Shown here piece by piece: positions 18,535 through 28,691 of a stretch of DNA of 64,000 nt. Source of the stretch: Candidatus Methylacidithermus pantelleriae. GTDB taxonomy: Bacteria; Verrucomicrobiota; Verrucomicrobiia; Methylacidiphilales; Methylacidiphilaceae. A program made the position numbers and the translations under genes. The stretch is from NCBI RefSeq assembly GCF_905250085.1, contig NZ_CAJNOB010000012.1, forward strand, positions 112,149 to 176,148, read 5' to 3'. Below the pieces are notes generated by a model. It was given only the letters and a program-made list of their open reading frames with translations. It had not been told where the DNA came from and made no database searches. Numbering within the stretch: position 1 is the first letter of the stretch; each line of letters begins with the position of its first letter.

Positions 18535-18935
18535 GCTGAACCGTACGTACCGGCATGATGCCTATTCCATCCACCTCGTTCCGCACCCCCTGATTTGGTG
18601 TCGAAAGCGTCGAAACCCGGCACAGAACCAACCCGTGGCATAGCGGCTCCGCGGAAACTGTCCCATCCGTCGCCGATGAGCAAAGCTGGACAGTCGAGCA
18701 TCCGGCCGTGATGCCCGACCATGTGCCCCTTTTTGTGCGCGGTCATCCAACGGTTGTCCCCTACCAGATAGCAGCGTTGTCCGAAGCGCTGTCAGCCCAC
18801 CACCTGTGGCGAGAGTTCCCGCGGTTGCGACGCCTGCTTGAACCTTTGGACGTGCTCCTACCTTGGTTCAACTGCCCAGAGCGTTTCCGAGGAGACGATC
18901 CAATGCTATCTCGAGAGAGAAAACAAAAGCTGACT
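18535..18935 (+). pseudogene. tnpA: IS200/IS605 TnpA (Y1 transposase) remnant
   Basis: Plus-strand pieces in two frames match the IS200 single-strand transposase: YRHDAYSIHLVPHPLIWCRKRR (in part: YRHDAYSIHLV, CRKRR) near the N-terminus, then VMPDHVPLFVRGHPTVVPYQ and HLWREFPRLRRLL, then an ETIQCYLEREN-like end. The family's HUH metal motif (normally DHVHLFV) reads HVP here, so a catalytic His is lost, and there is a stop and frameshift before the motif. The element is dead. In active copies this protein excises and inserts single-stranded DNA at hairpins. Confidence 0.6.
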
Positions 18936-18999
18936 AGGTCAGATAAGATCGCCAAGCACCCGCTGGTCGCACGGCTCGAGACGGTCATTGCGCTCCGCA

Positions 19000-19600
19000 A
19001 GACTTGGGCTCGCTTTGCCCGTGTAGGGAACGTCCTCATAGCTACCGCTCGGTAACAGTGTGCCTCTACGAACTAGAGCCTTCCGCTTTTGTCCCGCCAT
19101 GACACTCGGAAGAGCCTGGCGGTTGCGGCTACCCGTGTGAGTCGCACGATTATCTGTATCGCAATGCCTCGCAAGCGCCCAAAAAACGTGGTCCGCACGC
19201 TTCGCCCGAGTCCTTTTCCCACCAAACCCGTTTTTTTTGCGTGATTGGGCTCGATGTGGTTTCCCTTGCGACGGCGACAAGACGGGTTGAAATCGTCCTT
19301 ATCCTTCGCCACTACCCATGTGGCTGGCTGAACGGAAACAAAACCGCAGCTGGCTTGAGGTACCGTAATAGGTCCTTCTTCCTGCACCCTCTCGCCCAGA
19401 CAAAAGGCGTAGTCTCGACCAGCCGCCAAGCGGTGGGTATCGATCGTGGCCTAAAGAGTATCATCCCCTCATCCCACCCCTTGCATCCGTCGGATCGCCA
19501 GGCCCAACACAACCGGCGTGGCGATAACACACGGCGGCGGACCCTGTTAGGCCAAGAGCACGAGGGTCGCTGGGGCGCGCACTCAAAAGGATGGTGACCT
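19000..19600 (+). pseudogene. possible TnpB remnant of the IS200/IS605 fossil
   Basis: Directly downstream of the TnpA remnant. The only strong hint is AVGIDRGLKSII (about 19431-19466), which resembles the RuvC-I segment that opens the nuclease domain of TnpB (VGIDLGLKS, with the catalytic Asp), preceded by a strand-like VVSTSRQ. The rest is not alignable by eye. An alternative reading on the minus strand (19461-20015) gave no better match. Boundaries are approximate. Confidence 0.3.
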
Positions 19601-20108
19601 CCCAACCCCGGTGGGTAAAGAATCGCGAAAACCGCATGACCAGCCGGCATAGATTCGATCTTTTCAGGGCGAGTCTCAAGGTTCTGGTCTTTGACCAGAT
19701 AAGACCTATTCGCAGCCTCATCCAGGTGATAAGACTGATCCAGCTCGCCTGCGCAGCCCTGAGCGTTGGGCAAAGTGATTCGCGTTCTTGGCCTGCAAGA
19801 GAACCCAACAGGGCGTCACTGTCGTCGCGCTGCACCTCAAAGAATAGCTGTTGCAGGCCTCCCCGGTGCCGAGGCCTCTTGAAGGCAAATTGAAACGGGT
19901 TTCCATTGGTTTGTGCCTTTTGCGGATATCGCCCATCCACCGATCTCATGGCCGCTTGGCCGATCGCCATGGTCGATTCGGCGACTGATATCGGCTCTCC
20001 GTCCTGGACCCTCAAATCCTCGGGGCCTGGTACCTGCTGAGGCGCCAGGGATAAACTTGCTGCTTTTGGCTCCTAGTTCCTAACCTAGCCAGACCCAGGC
20101 ATCCTCCC
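19601..20108. other. decayed sequence, no gene recognised
   Basis: About 500 bases between the IS200/IS605 remnant and the pseudouridine synthase. It may be the tail of that element. A minus-strand frame covers most of it but shows no recognised motif and has no good start. Confidence 0.35.
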
Positions 20109-20897
20109 ATGTTGGCTTGCCCCTATCCCCTTCGGATTGTATGGGAGAACGAAGAACTTCTGGTTGTGGACAAACCTCCCTTTCTCCTTTCCCACCCCTG
20201 CGGGCACAATCGCGTTTCCAACCTGATAAGAGAGTTACGAAAGAGTCGACCCCATGGATATCTGGCTCTGATCAACCGGCTAGATCGAGAAACGAGCGGC
20301 CTGGTCGTGGTGGCCAAGCATCCGGGGGTAGCCTCCCTTCTCGGAAGGCTGTGGGAGAAAAGAGTTGTTGTTAAGGAATACCTGGCGATCGTTTGGGGCC
20401 GGATGACCCCGGGTCATCGATGGATCATCGATTCACCCCTAGGCAGGGTGGGCATTTCAGAAAAAAACCCGGTCGCCCTTCGTCAAGGCCCAGTCCCGGG
20501 AGCGGCTTGGGCCTGCACGGAGATGATCTCCCTGGCCACAACCGGAGATTTTAGCTTGGTTCGAATCCGGCCGAAAACGGGGCGGCTGCACCAGATCCGA
20601 GCCCACCTTTCCCTGTTGGGGTTTCCCATCGTTGGCGACAAGATTTACGGGCCCGATCCCAAGCTCTTCCTAGAGTTTATCGACAAAGGATGGACAGTAG
20701 AGCTTTCCCAAAAGCTCCTTTTGCCAAGGCAAGCGCTCCATGCCCACGCCTTAGGCTTTTGGTGGCGAGGCACCTGGCGCTGGTTGCAAAGTGCTTTGCC
20801 GCCCGATCTCAAAGCGTTTTGGCGCTCCCAAGCTAGGAAGGGGAGCAGCTGGAAAGAAACGCCGGGCCTTTATGGCGCTCACCCGGCTGGGCAGTGA
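20109..20897 (+). CDS. RluA/RluD-family pseudouridine synthase
   Basis: 262 aa. Isomerises uridine to pseudouridine in rRNA or tRNA. The catalytic Asp sits in LINRLDRETSGLVVVAKH; other family blocks are VDKPPFLLSHP near the N-terminus, VVKEYLAIVWG, and RLHQIRAHLSLLGFPIVGDKIYG (in part: HQIRAHLSLLGFPIVGD). It lacks an N-terminal S4 domain, so it is the short form, and the RNA target cannot be assigned. The ATG at 20109 has no strong Shine-Dalgarno. Its last ten bases overlap the 3' end of the convergent tRNA-Val gene. Confidence 0.9.
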   Translation: MLACPYPLRIVWENEELLVVDKPPFLLSHPCGHNRVSNLIRELRKSRPHGYLALINRLDRETSGLVVVAKHPGVASLLGRLWEKRVVVKEYLAIVWGRMTPGHRWIIDSPLGRVGISEKNPVALRQGPVPGAAWACTEMISLATTGDFSLVRIRPKTGRLHQIRAHLSLLGFPIVGDKIYGPDPKLFLEFIDKGWTVELSQKLLLPRQALHAHALGFWWRGTWRWLQSALPPDLKAFWRSQARKGSSWKETPGLYGAHPAGQ

Positions 20898-20959
20898 GGG
20901 ATTCGAACCCCCGACATCCTCGGTGTAAACGAGACGCTCTACCACTGAGCTAACTGCCC
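20888..20959 (-). tRNA. tRNA-Val (anticodon TAC)
   Basis: 72 nt on the minus strand. Acceptor GGGCAGT pairs with ACTGCCC, discriminator A. D-arm GCTC/GAGC, anticodon stem around loop TTTACAC (anticodon UAC, reads GUA and other Val codons), T-arm with GGTTCGAAT. CCA is not encoded. The 3' end overlaps the stop-codon region of the convergent pseudouridine synthase gene. Confidence 0.93.
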
Positions 20960-21606
20960 ACATTGGAGCCTTTCCTTTTAAGGCAAAATAATAGGAGCAA
21001 CGCGCAAAAGAAAAGCTCCAAGCTAACGAGATCATGGCCCAGAAGAGGAACATCGGTTCCCAGCATCCGGCCGTTTACCCGCCGGACTCCTGGGTCTTTC
21101 CTCTTGCCTGCTCCTAGCTTCCTCCGCAACCCGTCTGATAAAGAGGCCGCGTCACGCTTCGTCCACGAGTGTTCTCCATCTCCGGAGCAATATCGCGGCA
21201 ACACCCAGCTGCACGAAGGGAAAAAAACATAAGATTCTGGAGCCATGGAGCCGTTTGCGGGCAGCTACCCGCTGCCAATCTTGGGTACCTTTTCTTGCCC
21301 CCTTAAAAAAGGCCCTCGATCGAGGACTGAACAAATGCCGCTCGGTTGGATGAGCTTTGCCAGGATGATGCCCAGCGCGATCGGGCGGGCCGCAAGAGTG
21401 AACCTACCCCTACTTCCGCTTCAACGAGGAAGTACTGCACGCCATATCTACCGTCGGCCCCGGTCGAAACCGGACCCTTGGGTAACTCTAGCAGACCCCA
21501 GTGGGGTCATCCTTCTGGAAAGCCAATATCCATTGCGAACCCCCCAAGAAGGTAGAACTTTTGGGTTGCCCGATCTTTAGAGTAATCACTACAGTTCCAC
21601 TCGAGT
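20960..21606. other. upstream region of hppA
   Basis: About 650 bases between tRNA-Val and hppA. No convincing gene: a frame at 21245-21580 (plus) ends in LADPSGVILLESQYPLRTPQEG but matches no recalled family. Promoters for tRNA-Val (minus) and hppA (plus) must lie here; no clear boxes were found. Confidence 0.4.
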
Positions 21607-23658
21607 ATGGAAGAGTTTCTTATCCGCAATGGGTTTAGTGTTTCCCTGGCGGCTGCCCTTGGGGCCATCGCCAGTGCCCTCTTTCTTGCAGGGCGGGTTC
21701 GTGCTTGTGACGCGGGCAGTCCCCTTATGAGGGAAATCTCGGCCGCCATCCATGAAGGGGCTCAAGCCTACCTGCGACGCCAGCTACTGAGCGTTTTATC
21801 CATCGCTGCGATCCTGTTTGCGGCCATCGGCCTATTCAAGGGGTGGTGGACCGCGGTTGGCTTTGTTCTAGGAGCTATCTCGTCTTTACTGGCTGGATAC
21901 GTGGGTATGCGGGTGGCGGTCATGGCCAATGTTCGTGTCGCCCAGGCAGCAACGGTTTCGCGCAGTCGAGCCACACAACTTGCCTTTCAGGGAGGTGCTG
22001 TCACCGGGCTTTTAGTGGTTGGCATGGCTCTTGCCTCGGTGACTCTATTCTACCTGGCAACGCTGCGGTGGTTCGGAACCCAGGAAGCCCTGGGAGCTTT
22101 GGTCGGCTTGGCCTTGGGAGCCAGTCTTGTCAGCGTGTTCGCCCGGCTAGGAGGAGGTATTTATACCAAGGCCGCCGATGTAGGGGCTGACCTTGTGGGG
22201 AAAATCGAGGAGAGGCTCGAGGAAGACGATCCCAGAAATCCGGCTACCATCGCTGACAATGTGGGGGACAACGTCGGAGATTGCGCAGGAATGGCAGCCG
22301 ACGTGTTTGAAACCTATGTTGTAACTTTGATTGGAGCCATCCTGGTTGCGATCCTTCACTCGGGAGCTCAGGCTCCTTTCGTCATCTATCCGTTTTTAGT
22401 CGGAGCCATTAGCGTGGCGGGAGCCCTGGCAGGGATTATCTACGTGAGCTTTTCTGCCGCCAGCCCCGGCCGAGCGCTCACCGGGGGTGTCTTGGTTAAC
22501 GCGCTGGTTTCCGGCCTGGTTTATTACCCAGTATGCCGGAGCCTTTTTGGGAACCAGGGTCTTTCGTTTTGTATCTGCTCCTGGATCGGGCTTGCCATGA
22601 CGGCAGTCATGGTGCTGGTCACCGACTACTACACCTCCAAAAAGCGGCGTCCTGTGGTCGCGATCGCCCGCGCCAGTGAAACGGGTCATGCGACCAATAT
22701 CATTGCTGGCCTGGCCACCGGGATGGAGGCAACCGCGGCACCTGTACTTTTCATCGGGGGAGCCATCCTTTTGGCTTATAACCTGGGCCAGCTTTACGGT
22801 GTTGCCCTTGCTGTGATGAGCATGCTCAGCATGGCAGGGATTGTTATCTCGCTCGACGCTTTCGGCCCCATCACGGACAACGCGGGAGGAATCGCGGTCA
22901 TGGCCGGTCTTCCCCCACACGTGCGGGAAGTGACCGATGAGCTCGATTCCATTGGGAATACCACGAAAGCCGTAACCAAGGGATATGCGATCGGATCTGC
23001 AGGTTTAGCTGCGCTGGTCCTTTTTGGATCCTACGTGGAAGAGCTCAAGCATTACACAAGCTCGACTGTGGTAGGTGAACTTTCCTTCACGCTCCAAGAT
23101 CCAAGGGTAGCTGTCGGTCTCTTTTTGGGTGGCCTTCTTCCCTACGTATTTACCGCAAGGAGCATGAACGCGGTTGGCGTGGCCGCCGGGGCGGTGGTGC
23201 GAGAAGTGCGACGGCAGCTGGCCGAGCGACCCGGGATTCTTAAAGGGATGGAACGACCAGATTACGCTCGCTGTGTTGATATCGTCACCAAAGCCGCGTT
23301 AAAGGAGATGGTTTTTCCGGCCCTTCTTCCCGTTGGATCGGTCTTTCTGGTCGCCGCCGTTCCGGCACTTGGCCCTAAAGCACTGGGTGGAATGCTCATG
23401 GGAACCATCGTGACGGGGCTCTTTGTCGCCATCTCCATGACGTCAGCCGGAGGGGCGTGGGATAACGCCAAAAAGCTGATCGAGGAGGGCCATTTCGGGG
23501 GTAAGGGGAGTAGCGCGCACGCTGCTTCTGTGACGGGAGATACGGTAGGGGACCCTTACAAGGACACGGCGGGCCCCGCTGTTAACCCAATGATCAAAGT
23601 CGTGAATGTGCTGGCGATTCTCATTATCCCCCTCTTTGCCCGCTACTGGGGCTTGTGA
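21607..23658 (+). CDS. hppA: membrane-bound H+-translocating pyrophosphatase, K+-independent type
   Basis: 683 aa with about 16 hydrophobic segments; hydrolyses cytosolic pyrophosphate and pumps protons across the inner membrane. Substrate-site motifs are intact: [30 protein letters not shown] (in part: [15 protein letters not shown]), and a C-terminal [20 protein letters not shown]. The subclass is told by [14 protein letters not shown]: Lys454 and Thr457 occupy the positions that are Ala and Gly/Ala in K+-dependent enzymes, so a K+-independent H+ pump is expected. The energy link would be recycling PPi from biosynthesis. Start ATG 21607 without an obvious Shine-Dalgarno. Confidence 0.95.
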   Translation: MEEFLIRNGFSVSLAAALGAIASALFLAGRVRACDAGSPLMREISAAIHEGAQAYLRRQLLSVLSIAAILFAAIGLFKGWWTAVGFVLGAISSLLAGYVGMRVAVMANVRVAQAATVSRSRATQLAFQGGAVTGLLVVGMALASVTLFYLATLRWFGTQEALGALVGLALGASLVSVFARLGGGIYTKAADVGADLVGKIEERLEEDDPRNPATIADNVGDNVGDCAGMAADVFETYVVTLIGAILVAILHSGAQAPFVIYPFLVGAISVAGALAGIIYVSFSAASPGRALTGGVLVNALVSGLVYYPVCRSLFGNQGLSFCICSWIGLAMTAVMVLVTDYYTSKKRRPVVAIARASETGHATNIIAGLATGMEATAAPVLFIGGAILLAYNLGQLYGVALAVMSMLSMAGIVISLDAFGPITDNAGGIAVMAGLPPHVREVTDELDSIGNTTKAVTKGYAIGSAGLAALVLFGSYVEELKHYTSSTVVGELSFTLQDPRVAVGLFLGGLLPYVFTARSMNAVGVAAGAVVREVRRQLAERPGILKGMERPDYARCVDIVTKAALKEMVFPALLPVGSVFLVAAVPALGPKALGGMLMGTIVTGLFVAISMTSAGGAWDNAKKLIEEGHFGGKGSSAHAASVTGDTVGDPYKDTAGPAVNPMIKVVNVLAILIIPLFARYWGL

Positions 23659-23981
23659 AAGCCAAAAACGAATTGCGCAGGATGTTTGGTCTCTCCTCTC
23701 CGAAAGACCTGCGATCCTGGGTTAGCCAGTAGACCCGAACTTGATCCACACGAGGCTTCCATTGCCGGGGGATTCCAGAATTGTTTCCGGCCTCCATCCC
23801 ACTAGCCTACTCCGAACCAAAGGAGGCTTTGGTTTTGAAGACCGCCCAGGGTCAGATGGCCTCCTTCCGAGCGGGCACCCCGGTCGGAAAAACGCTTGGG
23901 TCCAGCCGCCGGAAGGGGCCGGCAAAAAACCGTAAACTTTCCCTCCCCGAAACAGAAGTTTTGAGCAATTCTTATGTTGCC
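23659..23981. other. intergenic, no gene recognised
   Basis: About 320 bases after hppA; no terminator hairpin with a T-tract and no convincing gene were found. Confidence 0.4.
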
Positions 23982-24197
23982 ATGGAGAAATCTTCCGGCG
24001 GGAAAGGGAAATCCGAATCGCTCCTTTGGGCCCTTGCGATCCTTGCGCTACTCGGTTTTGCCACTCTTGGTCGCCATTATGAACATGGGCTAACCCCCAT
24101 GTCCCCTTCGGGGGAAGGTTCGCAGCGGTTGCCGGGAACAGGGAAAAAAACCTTCGAGGCGGCCGCTCGCTATCGGGTAGAGACGTCGCTGGTCTAG
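23982..24197 (+). CDS. possible small single-pass membrane protein
   Basis: 71 aa if started at ATG 23982: a basic N-terminus (MEKSSGGKGKSES), one hydrophobic segment (LLWALAILALLGFATLG) and a polar C-terminal tail. This positive-inside layout is plausible for a small membrane protein, but no family is recognised and no strong ribosome-binding site is seen. The frame is open upstream to 23781, without recognisable sequence. It could be fortuitous. Confidence 0.3.
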   Translation: MEKSSGGKGKSESLLWALAILALLGFATLGRHYEHGLTPMSPSGEGSQRLPGTGKKTFEAAARYRVETSLV

Positions 24198-24542
24198 GCT
24201 TTTGTGTTGCCGGTTTACTGCTTCGTATAAGACCGCCTCCTTGAAGCAGGAGGTCTTACTCCCCGCTAGCAGCCGATGCGCGTCTCTGAGCTTCTCCCCG
24301 GGGAACGCAGACCGCACGAATGCGGTTCCCTCTCCTGTCCTGACCCAGTAGGAAGATCATGCCCGTATGCATCCGGCAAAAGGGAAGAAGGGCCTTTCCG
24401 CTGCTCCTTTCTTCCATCCGCTCAACCGATGTTCTATCACTAACATACTCGCGCTGGACCCATCCCGAAGTCGCCTAGTTTGATCAGCATGGGAGACTCT
24501 TCTTCTCTGTCAGCCCTCTAGAAAGGGAAAAGCTCTTCGGAA
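24198..24542. other. intergenic, no gene recognised
   Basis: About 345 bases up to the border of IS607 fossil B. A partial inverted repeat GACCGCCTCCTTGAAGCAGG / AGGTC lies around 24230-24257, just after the small frame, but has no T-tract. Confidence 0.35.
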
Positions 24543-24559
24543 CCGTTCCGAAAACCATA

Positions 24560-26130
24560 GACACCCATTCCGTACCAGGGAAGATCGCCCCGAACGCCGG
24601 CCGAAGACCACTCTGGAGGATTCGCCTGCCGGAATTTCACCGACAAAACCCGGTAGCCTGCACTCCAGCACGTTCGCCAACAGAGGCGTCGGAGGCACTC
24701 GATTTCTTCCCGACCGGACATGCGCTGCCTACGCCGCTTTGAGTCTCTTCCGAACCCAGCCGCAGAAACGACCACACATACTTCGTCTGATTGCCTGCGG
24801 GCAGGGCGAAAGTGACAGGATCGCCGGTGCAGGTGGTCCACTACCGCCTCTCGCACCGACGGGCGTTCGGAGAGACCCAATCTTCTCCAGGCCGACTGCA
24901 CAGGCCGCGCCCTCCCTAGAGCTTATGCCATGACGGCGCGTGTGGTTGACCGCGCCGCTCACAGACGTGTAGGCTAGGTCGACTTCGATCACGCCGGCTC
25001 CGGCAGCAAAAAAAGGCCGACCTTGAGCAATCGGGATCGCCTTGGCATAGGCCAAGGAAGAAAGCGAGCGAACCCGAATGGGATCCACTGACTTGCGCTT
25101 GAGGTTTCTTTTGCAAAGATCCAATGGTTCGTTCACAACCGCCTTGCCCCATTTCGGCACAAGCCTGGGCGATCTTTTTGCACGCATCCCTCCAAAATGG
25201 CTTTGGCCTTCTTTTCGCTCTTGTCATAGAGATTCGATCGGATCCGACGAACATCCACCCGATTGCCAAGGCGGTCCGTTTCGGCCAAGGCGAGATGATC
25301 CTGCTTCCTATCGATGCCAACCGTTCCGGCGAAGGCGGCGTGTCACCAACGAACAGGGGTCCGCGCCTTGACGCTCGGCAAACACCCGCCACCCTTTTCG
25401 GTTGCGCGCGAAGCGGTGGTTTTACCGCGGAACTCTCCCGCTTTCGGACGAGTTTTTCGCTCTTGGTTGGCGGGGCCACCATCCGGCTCGCAGAGAGGAC
25501 CTGGAGGACCGCCTCCTGGCCGTAGCCTAAACGCAGGCTTCTAAGCACCTGCTATTCACTCGGACTTCCCTTTCCGCCAGCAGCCGCAAGTCGCCATCCG
25601 GGAATACCATGGCTTAGCAGAAGTGGTTCCCGGCGGTCTTTTCCTTGGACCCCAGCACATCGAACGGGCTGCTTTACTCCGGCTGCCACTTGCTCTTCCA
25701 GCTAGCGCGACTGGCGTATCCGTGTTCTTCCAAGGAAAGCTCGTTGCGGGATACGGGAAGAGGCGGCGGGAACCGAAATAAAGACGCACCCGCTTGTCAC
25801 TCCTGAGGAGCCCAGGGCGCGTCAAGCTTCGTCCGCAAGATGGCAAGCCACCAGTTTTTCTCCTGCAAAACGTTTGATCCGGGTTTCTTCTCCTCGAGCT
25901 TGCGGATCAGCCTTCCCGGTCTGCGGATTTCCTCCTTAGCTTCCTCTCGGAGGTAAGGTCGCCGTTGGCGCCACTCGAAGCGATCTTTCCTTGAAGCTCG
26001 GACCTGGAGCGCGCATGGAACTCCCTGGCGGTCAAGCCAAACCGCCGCAGGAAGGCTCGCTTACGTTTCTTTGAGCGAAACACAAGCCCGGATGTGGCAG
26101 AAAAAACTCCCCTTCACCCCCCGGAGAGCC
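24560..26130 (-). pseudogene. tnpB: TnpB-related protein remnant (fossil B)
   Basis: Fragments on the minus strand parallel fossil [21 protein letters not shown] with [14 protein letters not shown], then SVDPIRVRSLSSLAYAKAI, then YTSVSGAVNHTRRHGISSRE, a block characteristic of long TnpB-related proteins (usual form AYTSVIGxVNxARRHGISVHQ), then GLEKIGSLRTP and the basic end FCGWVRKRLKAA. Frameshifts separate these, and no intact frame remains. Confidence 0.7.
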
Positions 26131-26189
26131 CCGCAGAAGTGTTAAGTAACCTCTCTGTTCGATCGTCACCCCCAACCGGGTCTAGTAAA

Positions 26190-26780
26190 GGCAAAAGAGC
26201 GAGCTTCCTCATGTGATCGCTTGGAGCGCCTTCTTGGCGCGGTTCTGCGCGGATTTCTTTCTCGTAAAAGCCTAGCACACAAGGAAAGGATCTCCTCATC
26301 CAGGTCGCGCGAGGATATCCTCGATCATCTCATTGGCATCCACCACCAGGATGGATCGACTCTGCGCGGCCCATGCCGCTTCCCGGTACCCGAAGCCGAA
26401 GTGCATCAACCGGTCGCGATGCTCCCCACCAGGCTGATTCCAACCTTCGGATCACCGACCTGCCCAACGAGCGCGCTCCCATGGGCCTCCGTCCCGGAGC
26501 CGATTCCTTGACAGCCTTGACGATGCACAACGGTTTGCCTGAAGAGCCAACTGGGAGAACCCAAACCACGTGTCTCTTTCCACCCGCTTTTGATCTGCGC
26601 TTGCACACCCGCGCCTAGTGGGCGAGGCCGTCAGGCCGCTCCGGCTACGCATCCACGAGTACCGTTCCGGTCGGCAACCACCCTGGCGAAAAGGCAAACG
26701 CACCTTGTCCCGCATCCGCCAAGCCGTCTTATAGCCAGTAGGCTGCCGCTTGGCCGATGCACTCAGCTTGATTCGGATGT
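26190..26780 (-). pseudogene. tnpA: IS607 TnpA serine recombinase remnant (fossil B)
   Basis: Minus-strand fragments: IRIKLSASAKRQPTGYKTAW at the N-terminus matches the TnpA helix-turn-helix region of fossil A; ASADQKRVERDTWFG follows the SSADQKADLDRQ block that carries the start of the serine-recombinase domain; later, around 26330-26400, a frame contains residues like those of the DRLxRFGFEY segment. Frameshifts interrupt it. Non-functional. Confidence 0.65.
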
Positions 26781-27015
26781 TCTTTGATGAAAAAGCCTTA
26801 TGGGTCGCTATCTTGTTTCGCTCTTGGCAACCCTTTAGTCGAACGAGCGTCCCGTGTGCCCCAAGTTTCCCTTTTGCGTCCAAAGACGGGCTTGGAGAGC
26901 TCCTTTTGCCACCAGGATTTTTTGCCAGGGCAAGTTTTCCGCAGTCATCCGCACAACTGTCCGCATACTTCCCTTTGGGTTTCCCGAGCACAACGGTTGT
27001 TTCGAGAGCGTTTCC

Positions 27016-27984
27016 CTACCAGCCCAAGATGTAGGCAAAAAGCAAAGGCGCTACAATCGTAGCATCCGATTCAATCATAAAACGGGGGGTGTCCACGCTC
27101 AGTTTCCCCCAGCTGATCTTTTCGTTGGGCACAGCGCCAGAATAGGAACCAAAACTTGTGGTCGAATCGCTAATCTGGCAAAAATACGCCCAAAATGGCA
27201 CATCCCTTCCAAGATCCTGCCGTAACATGGGCACGACACAAATGGGGAAATCTCCCGCGATTCCACCCCCAAGTTGAAGGAAACCTAACGGTGCCCGTTG
27301 TGTGACCTCGGAATAAAACCGACCCAGCTCCATCATGTATTCGACACCTGTCTTAACTGTCAGCGGATTACGAATCCGCCCGGCAAGGCAATGGGCCGCG
27401 TACATGTTTCCGAGAGTCGAATCTTCCCAACCGGGTACGACCATAAATAGCTCCTTTTCCATGGCTGCCACAAGCCAGCTATCCTTCGGATCGACCTGGT
27501 AACTTCCCTTGAGCTTCCCCGATTGTAAAACTTTCCACAGAAATTCATGGGGAAAGAAACGCTCTCCTCGCTCGTCGGCATCCATCCATTGCTCCAGCAC
27601 AGCTCCCTCGATCCGCCGCATGGCTTCCATTTCAGGAATACACGTATCGGTCACCCGGTTGAGATGCTCTTCCCAGAGTCGTCGATCGTCCTCAGCGGTC
27701 AGTTCCCGAAAATTGGGGATCCGGCGGTAATGGTTATGGGCCACCAGATTAAAAAGATCCTCCTCCAAGTTGGCACCGGTGCACGAGATGGCATGGATTT
27801 TTTCCTGTCGGATCATCTCCGCTAGCGTCAGACCGATTTCGGCCGTACTCAGCGCGCCGGCAATGGTGACCAGCATCTTGCCCCCGCGCTCCAGATGATC
27901 CCGATAGGCACGAGCCGCTTCCCGCAGGGTAGCAGCATTAAAGTGCCGGAAATGATGCTCGATAAACGAACCGATAGGTCCCAT
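27016..27984 (-). CDS. deoxyhypusine synthase family protein
   Basis: 322 aa. Homologous to deoxyhypusine synthase, which in eukaryotes and archaea transfers an aminobutyl group from spermidine to a lysine of eIF5A using NAD. The active-site region NEKISWGKLSVD is conserved with the Lys intermediate at K294; LVTIAGALSTAEIGLTLAEMIR and ISCTGANLEEDLFNLVAH (in part: TGANLEEDLFNLVAH) are the NAD-binding blocks. Bacteria lack eIF5A, so the bacterial proteins likely act on polyamines (for example homospermidine formation) or another target; that is inference. Followed downstream, on the same strand, by the IS607 fossil B border. Start ATG 27984. Confidence 0.88.
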   Translation of the reverse strand: MGPIGSFIEHHFRHFNAATLREAARAYRDHLERGGKMLVTIAGALSTAEIGLTLAEMIRQEKIHAISCTGANLEEDLFNLVAHNHYRRIPNFRELTAEDDRRLWEEHLNRVTDTCIPEMEAMRRIEGAVLEQWMDADERGERFFPHEFLWKVLQSGKLKGSYQVDPKDSWLVAAMEKELFMVVPGWEDSTLGNMYAAHCLAGRIRNPLTVKTGVEYMMELGRFYSEVTQRAPLGFLQLGGGIAGDFPICVVPMLRQDLGRDVPFWAYFCQISDSTTSFGSYSGAVPNEKISWGKLSVDTPRFMIESDATIVAPLLFAYILGW

Positions 27985-28052
27985 GAGAGCGTTCCGTTTG
28001 CCCTAACGCTGCTCCATTTTTCCTTCTCGGACAAGAACATTCACCCTTAGTC

Positions 28053-28691
28053 CTACGGGAGAGTGCCTTGCCCGTAGCTAGACACTCCGTCCAAGATGAA
28101 CTGCACGGCCACGGCCGCAAGCAAAAGACCCATCAGGCGCGTCAAAAGCTTAAATCCAAGAGGTCCCAATAAGGGGCTTCCCTTTCGTGCTGCAATCCCA
28201 AGAACAAGGTAAGAAAACCCGGCCACCGTAAGAATCGACACGTATACAATGGCTTTTTCTACAAAATCCGCGGCTTTGTGTTCGAGCAAAATAACCGTAG
28301 AAATGGCTCCTGGACCCGCCAGCATGGGAACCCCTAGCGGAGCAATCCCCGCCTCTTCCTCCGCTTCCCCAGCAATCCGTTCCTCGAGTGTCTCCTGAAT
28401 CGCGGACCGATGAGCCCGCAGCATGTCAAACGCGATGGAAAAAAGCACGATGCCCCCGGCGATCTGGAAAGCCGGAAGACTAATTCCAAGGATCCGGAAG
28501 GCTATCCTACCAAAAAGGGCAAAAAACAGAAGGACGGCAGCGGTAACGACGGTGGCCACGCGTACGGTGCGTTCCCTTTGGGAAGGAGTAGAGTTAGAGG
28601 TCATCGAGAGCAAAGCAGGGATGGCCGCTAGAGGATCCACAATGACGAAAAGGGAAGAGAGGCAAAGGAGGGTAAACTCAAGTTTCCTCAT
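28053..28691 (-). CDS. MarC family integral membrane protein
   Basis: 212 aa with six hydrophobic segments. Family features: LCLSSLFVIVDPLAAIPALLSM at the N-terminus (in part: VDPLAAIPALLSM), ILGISLPAFQIAGGIVLFSIAFDM in the middle, and PLGVPMLAGPGAISTVILL in the second half. MarC proteins are inner-membrane proteins of unknown transport role; the older link with multiple antibiotic resistance was not upheld. It lies 68 bases upstream of the deoxyhypusine synthase homologue on the same strand, so the two may be co-transcribed. Start ATG 28691. Confidence 0.88.
   Translation of the reverse strand: MRKLEFTLLCLSSLFVIVDPLAAIPALLSMTSNSTPSQRERTVRVATVVTAAVLLFFALFGRIAFRILGISLPAFQIAGGIVLFSIAFDMLRAHRSAIQETLEERIAGEAEEEAGIAPLGVPMLAGPGAISTVILLEHKAADFVEKAIVYVSILTVAGFSYLVLGIAARKGSPLLGPLGFKLLTRLMGLLLAAVAVQFILDGVSSYGQGTLP

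Larger units (their letters stand above)
24543..26836 (-). mobile_element. IS607-family element, decayed (fossil B)
   Basis: Second 2.3-kb copy, collinear with fossil A (9817-12130): the same left border CCGTTCC, the shared CCATAGACA and TACCAGGGAAGATC segments, and the same right border GCTCTTGGCAACC. Minus strand order is tnpA then tnpB. The internal sequence differs from fossil A by many substitutions and small indels, so the copies are old. No target duplication is expected for this family. Confidence 0.75.

Noticed and set aside
19461..20015. 184-codon minus-strand frame considered as a transposase (IS110 or ISAs1 type)
   Set aside because: No catalytic motif of any transposase family could be followed; the plus-strand TnpB trace is slightly better.
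20555..20580. tRNA T-arm-like sequence GGTTCGAATCC
   Set aside because: It lies inside the pseudouridine synthase reading frame and no acceptor or anticodon arms surround it.
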